DNA of 37,351 nt from an uncultured Candidatus Melainabacteria bacterium (lineage in GTDB: Bacteria; Cyanobacteriota; Vampirovibrionia; Gastranaerophilales; Gastranaerophilaceae): NCBI GenBank assembly GCA_937898445.1, contig CALEJY010000188.1, positions 1 through 37,351 on the forward strand, given 5' to 3'. Made by a program: the position numbers and the translations under genes. Below the pieces are notes generated by a model. That model was given only the letters and a program-made list of their open reading frames with translations, was not told where the DNA came from and did not search any database. Below are positions 37,332 to 37,351 of the stretch, one piece after another. The number at the start of each line of letters is the position of its first letter. The stretch's first letter is position 1.

Positions 37332-37351
37332 AGTTGAGCAACTATTAGCAA

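Noticed and set aside
1..37351. tRNA, rRNA, integrase, attachment sites, transposase or CI-type repressor
   Set aside because: Looked for and not seen; absence from this segment does not decide lifestyle, because the genome continues beyond both ends.

Overview
The window is an internal segment of a tailed-phage (Caudoviricetes, siphovirus-type) genome, or of a prophage or phage-plasmid of that kind, from an AT-rich Bacillota host, most likely a gut Clostridia/Lachnospiraceae-like bacterium. The basis is the very low GC, AGGAGG-type ribosome binding sites, sigma-A-type promoters, and a terminase/portal/GP20 scaffold/capsid/Gp15/tape-measure gene order typical of Firmicutes siphoviruses. No integrase, CI-like repressor, rRNA, tRNA or CRISPR array was seen, so lifestyle cannot be decided. 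The segment is cut at both ends; a primase gene runs off the left end. All genes but one are on the minus strand, so biological order runs from high to low coordinates.

Layout in transcription order. (1) 37.3-32.3 kb: small early genes, then a complete bacterial-type sliding-clamp loader: DnaX/gamma-tau, delta-prime and delta, with small genes between. (2) 32.2-30.0 kb: an early operon from a strong promoter, with two small proteins, a sigma-70-like factor, a MazF/PemK-type toxin homologue, a zinc-ribbon protein and a membrane-anchored lytic transglycosylase, ending at a terminator. (3) 30.0-24.8 kb: small and large terminase, HEIIH metalloprotease-like protein, portal and minor capsid protein. 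(4) 24.8-24.1 kb: the only plus-strand gene, a moron-like cassette with its own promoter, palindromic operator and terminator. It is separated from the scaffold promoter by eight DnaA boxes. (5) 24.1-13.0 kb: scaffold, major capsid protein with an added C-terminal domain, head-tail connectors, tail tube, tail assembly chaperones, tape measure, distal tail protein and a tail-tip protein with a dockerin-like calcium loop. (6) 13.0-8.2 kb: M23 endolysin, holin and membrane proteins, then a cassette of small conserved gut-phage proteins (Gly/Cys-rich membrane protein, jelly-roll-like protein, ferritin-like protein). (7) 8.2-6.1 kb: a HARP-like/SNF2 helicase operon. (8) 6.0-3.8 kb: early small genes. 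(9) 3.75 kb to the left end: the primosome operon (RepA_N-like initiator, winged-helix protein, DnaC-like loader, DnaB helicase, DnaG primase), preceded by a structured leader.

Regulation is unusually readable. Four promoters (36.4, 32.2, 8.2 and 6.0 kb) share TTGACA-17-TACAAT with an embedded TGTATTACA core, and the same core forms a perfect long palindrome at the plus-strand gene, suggesting one regulator for all five. The primosome leader can fold into hairpins whose loops are perfectly complementary over six bases. A mutually exclusive terminator/anti-terminator pair lies just before the jelly-roll gene at 9.3 kb.

The points most worth following are the phage-encoded clamp loader, the DnaA-box array between divergent promoters, the kissing-loop leader of the replication operon, and the shared operator network. 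All family assignments are from reading the sequence; no database search was possible.
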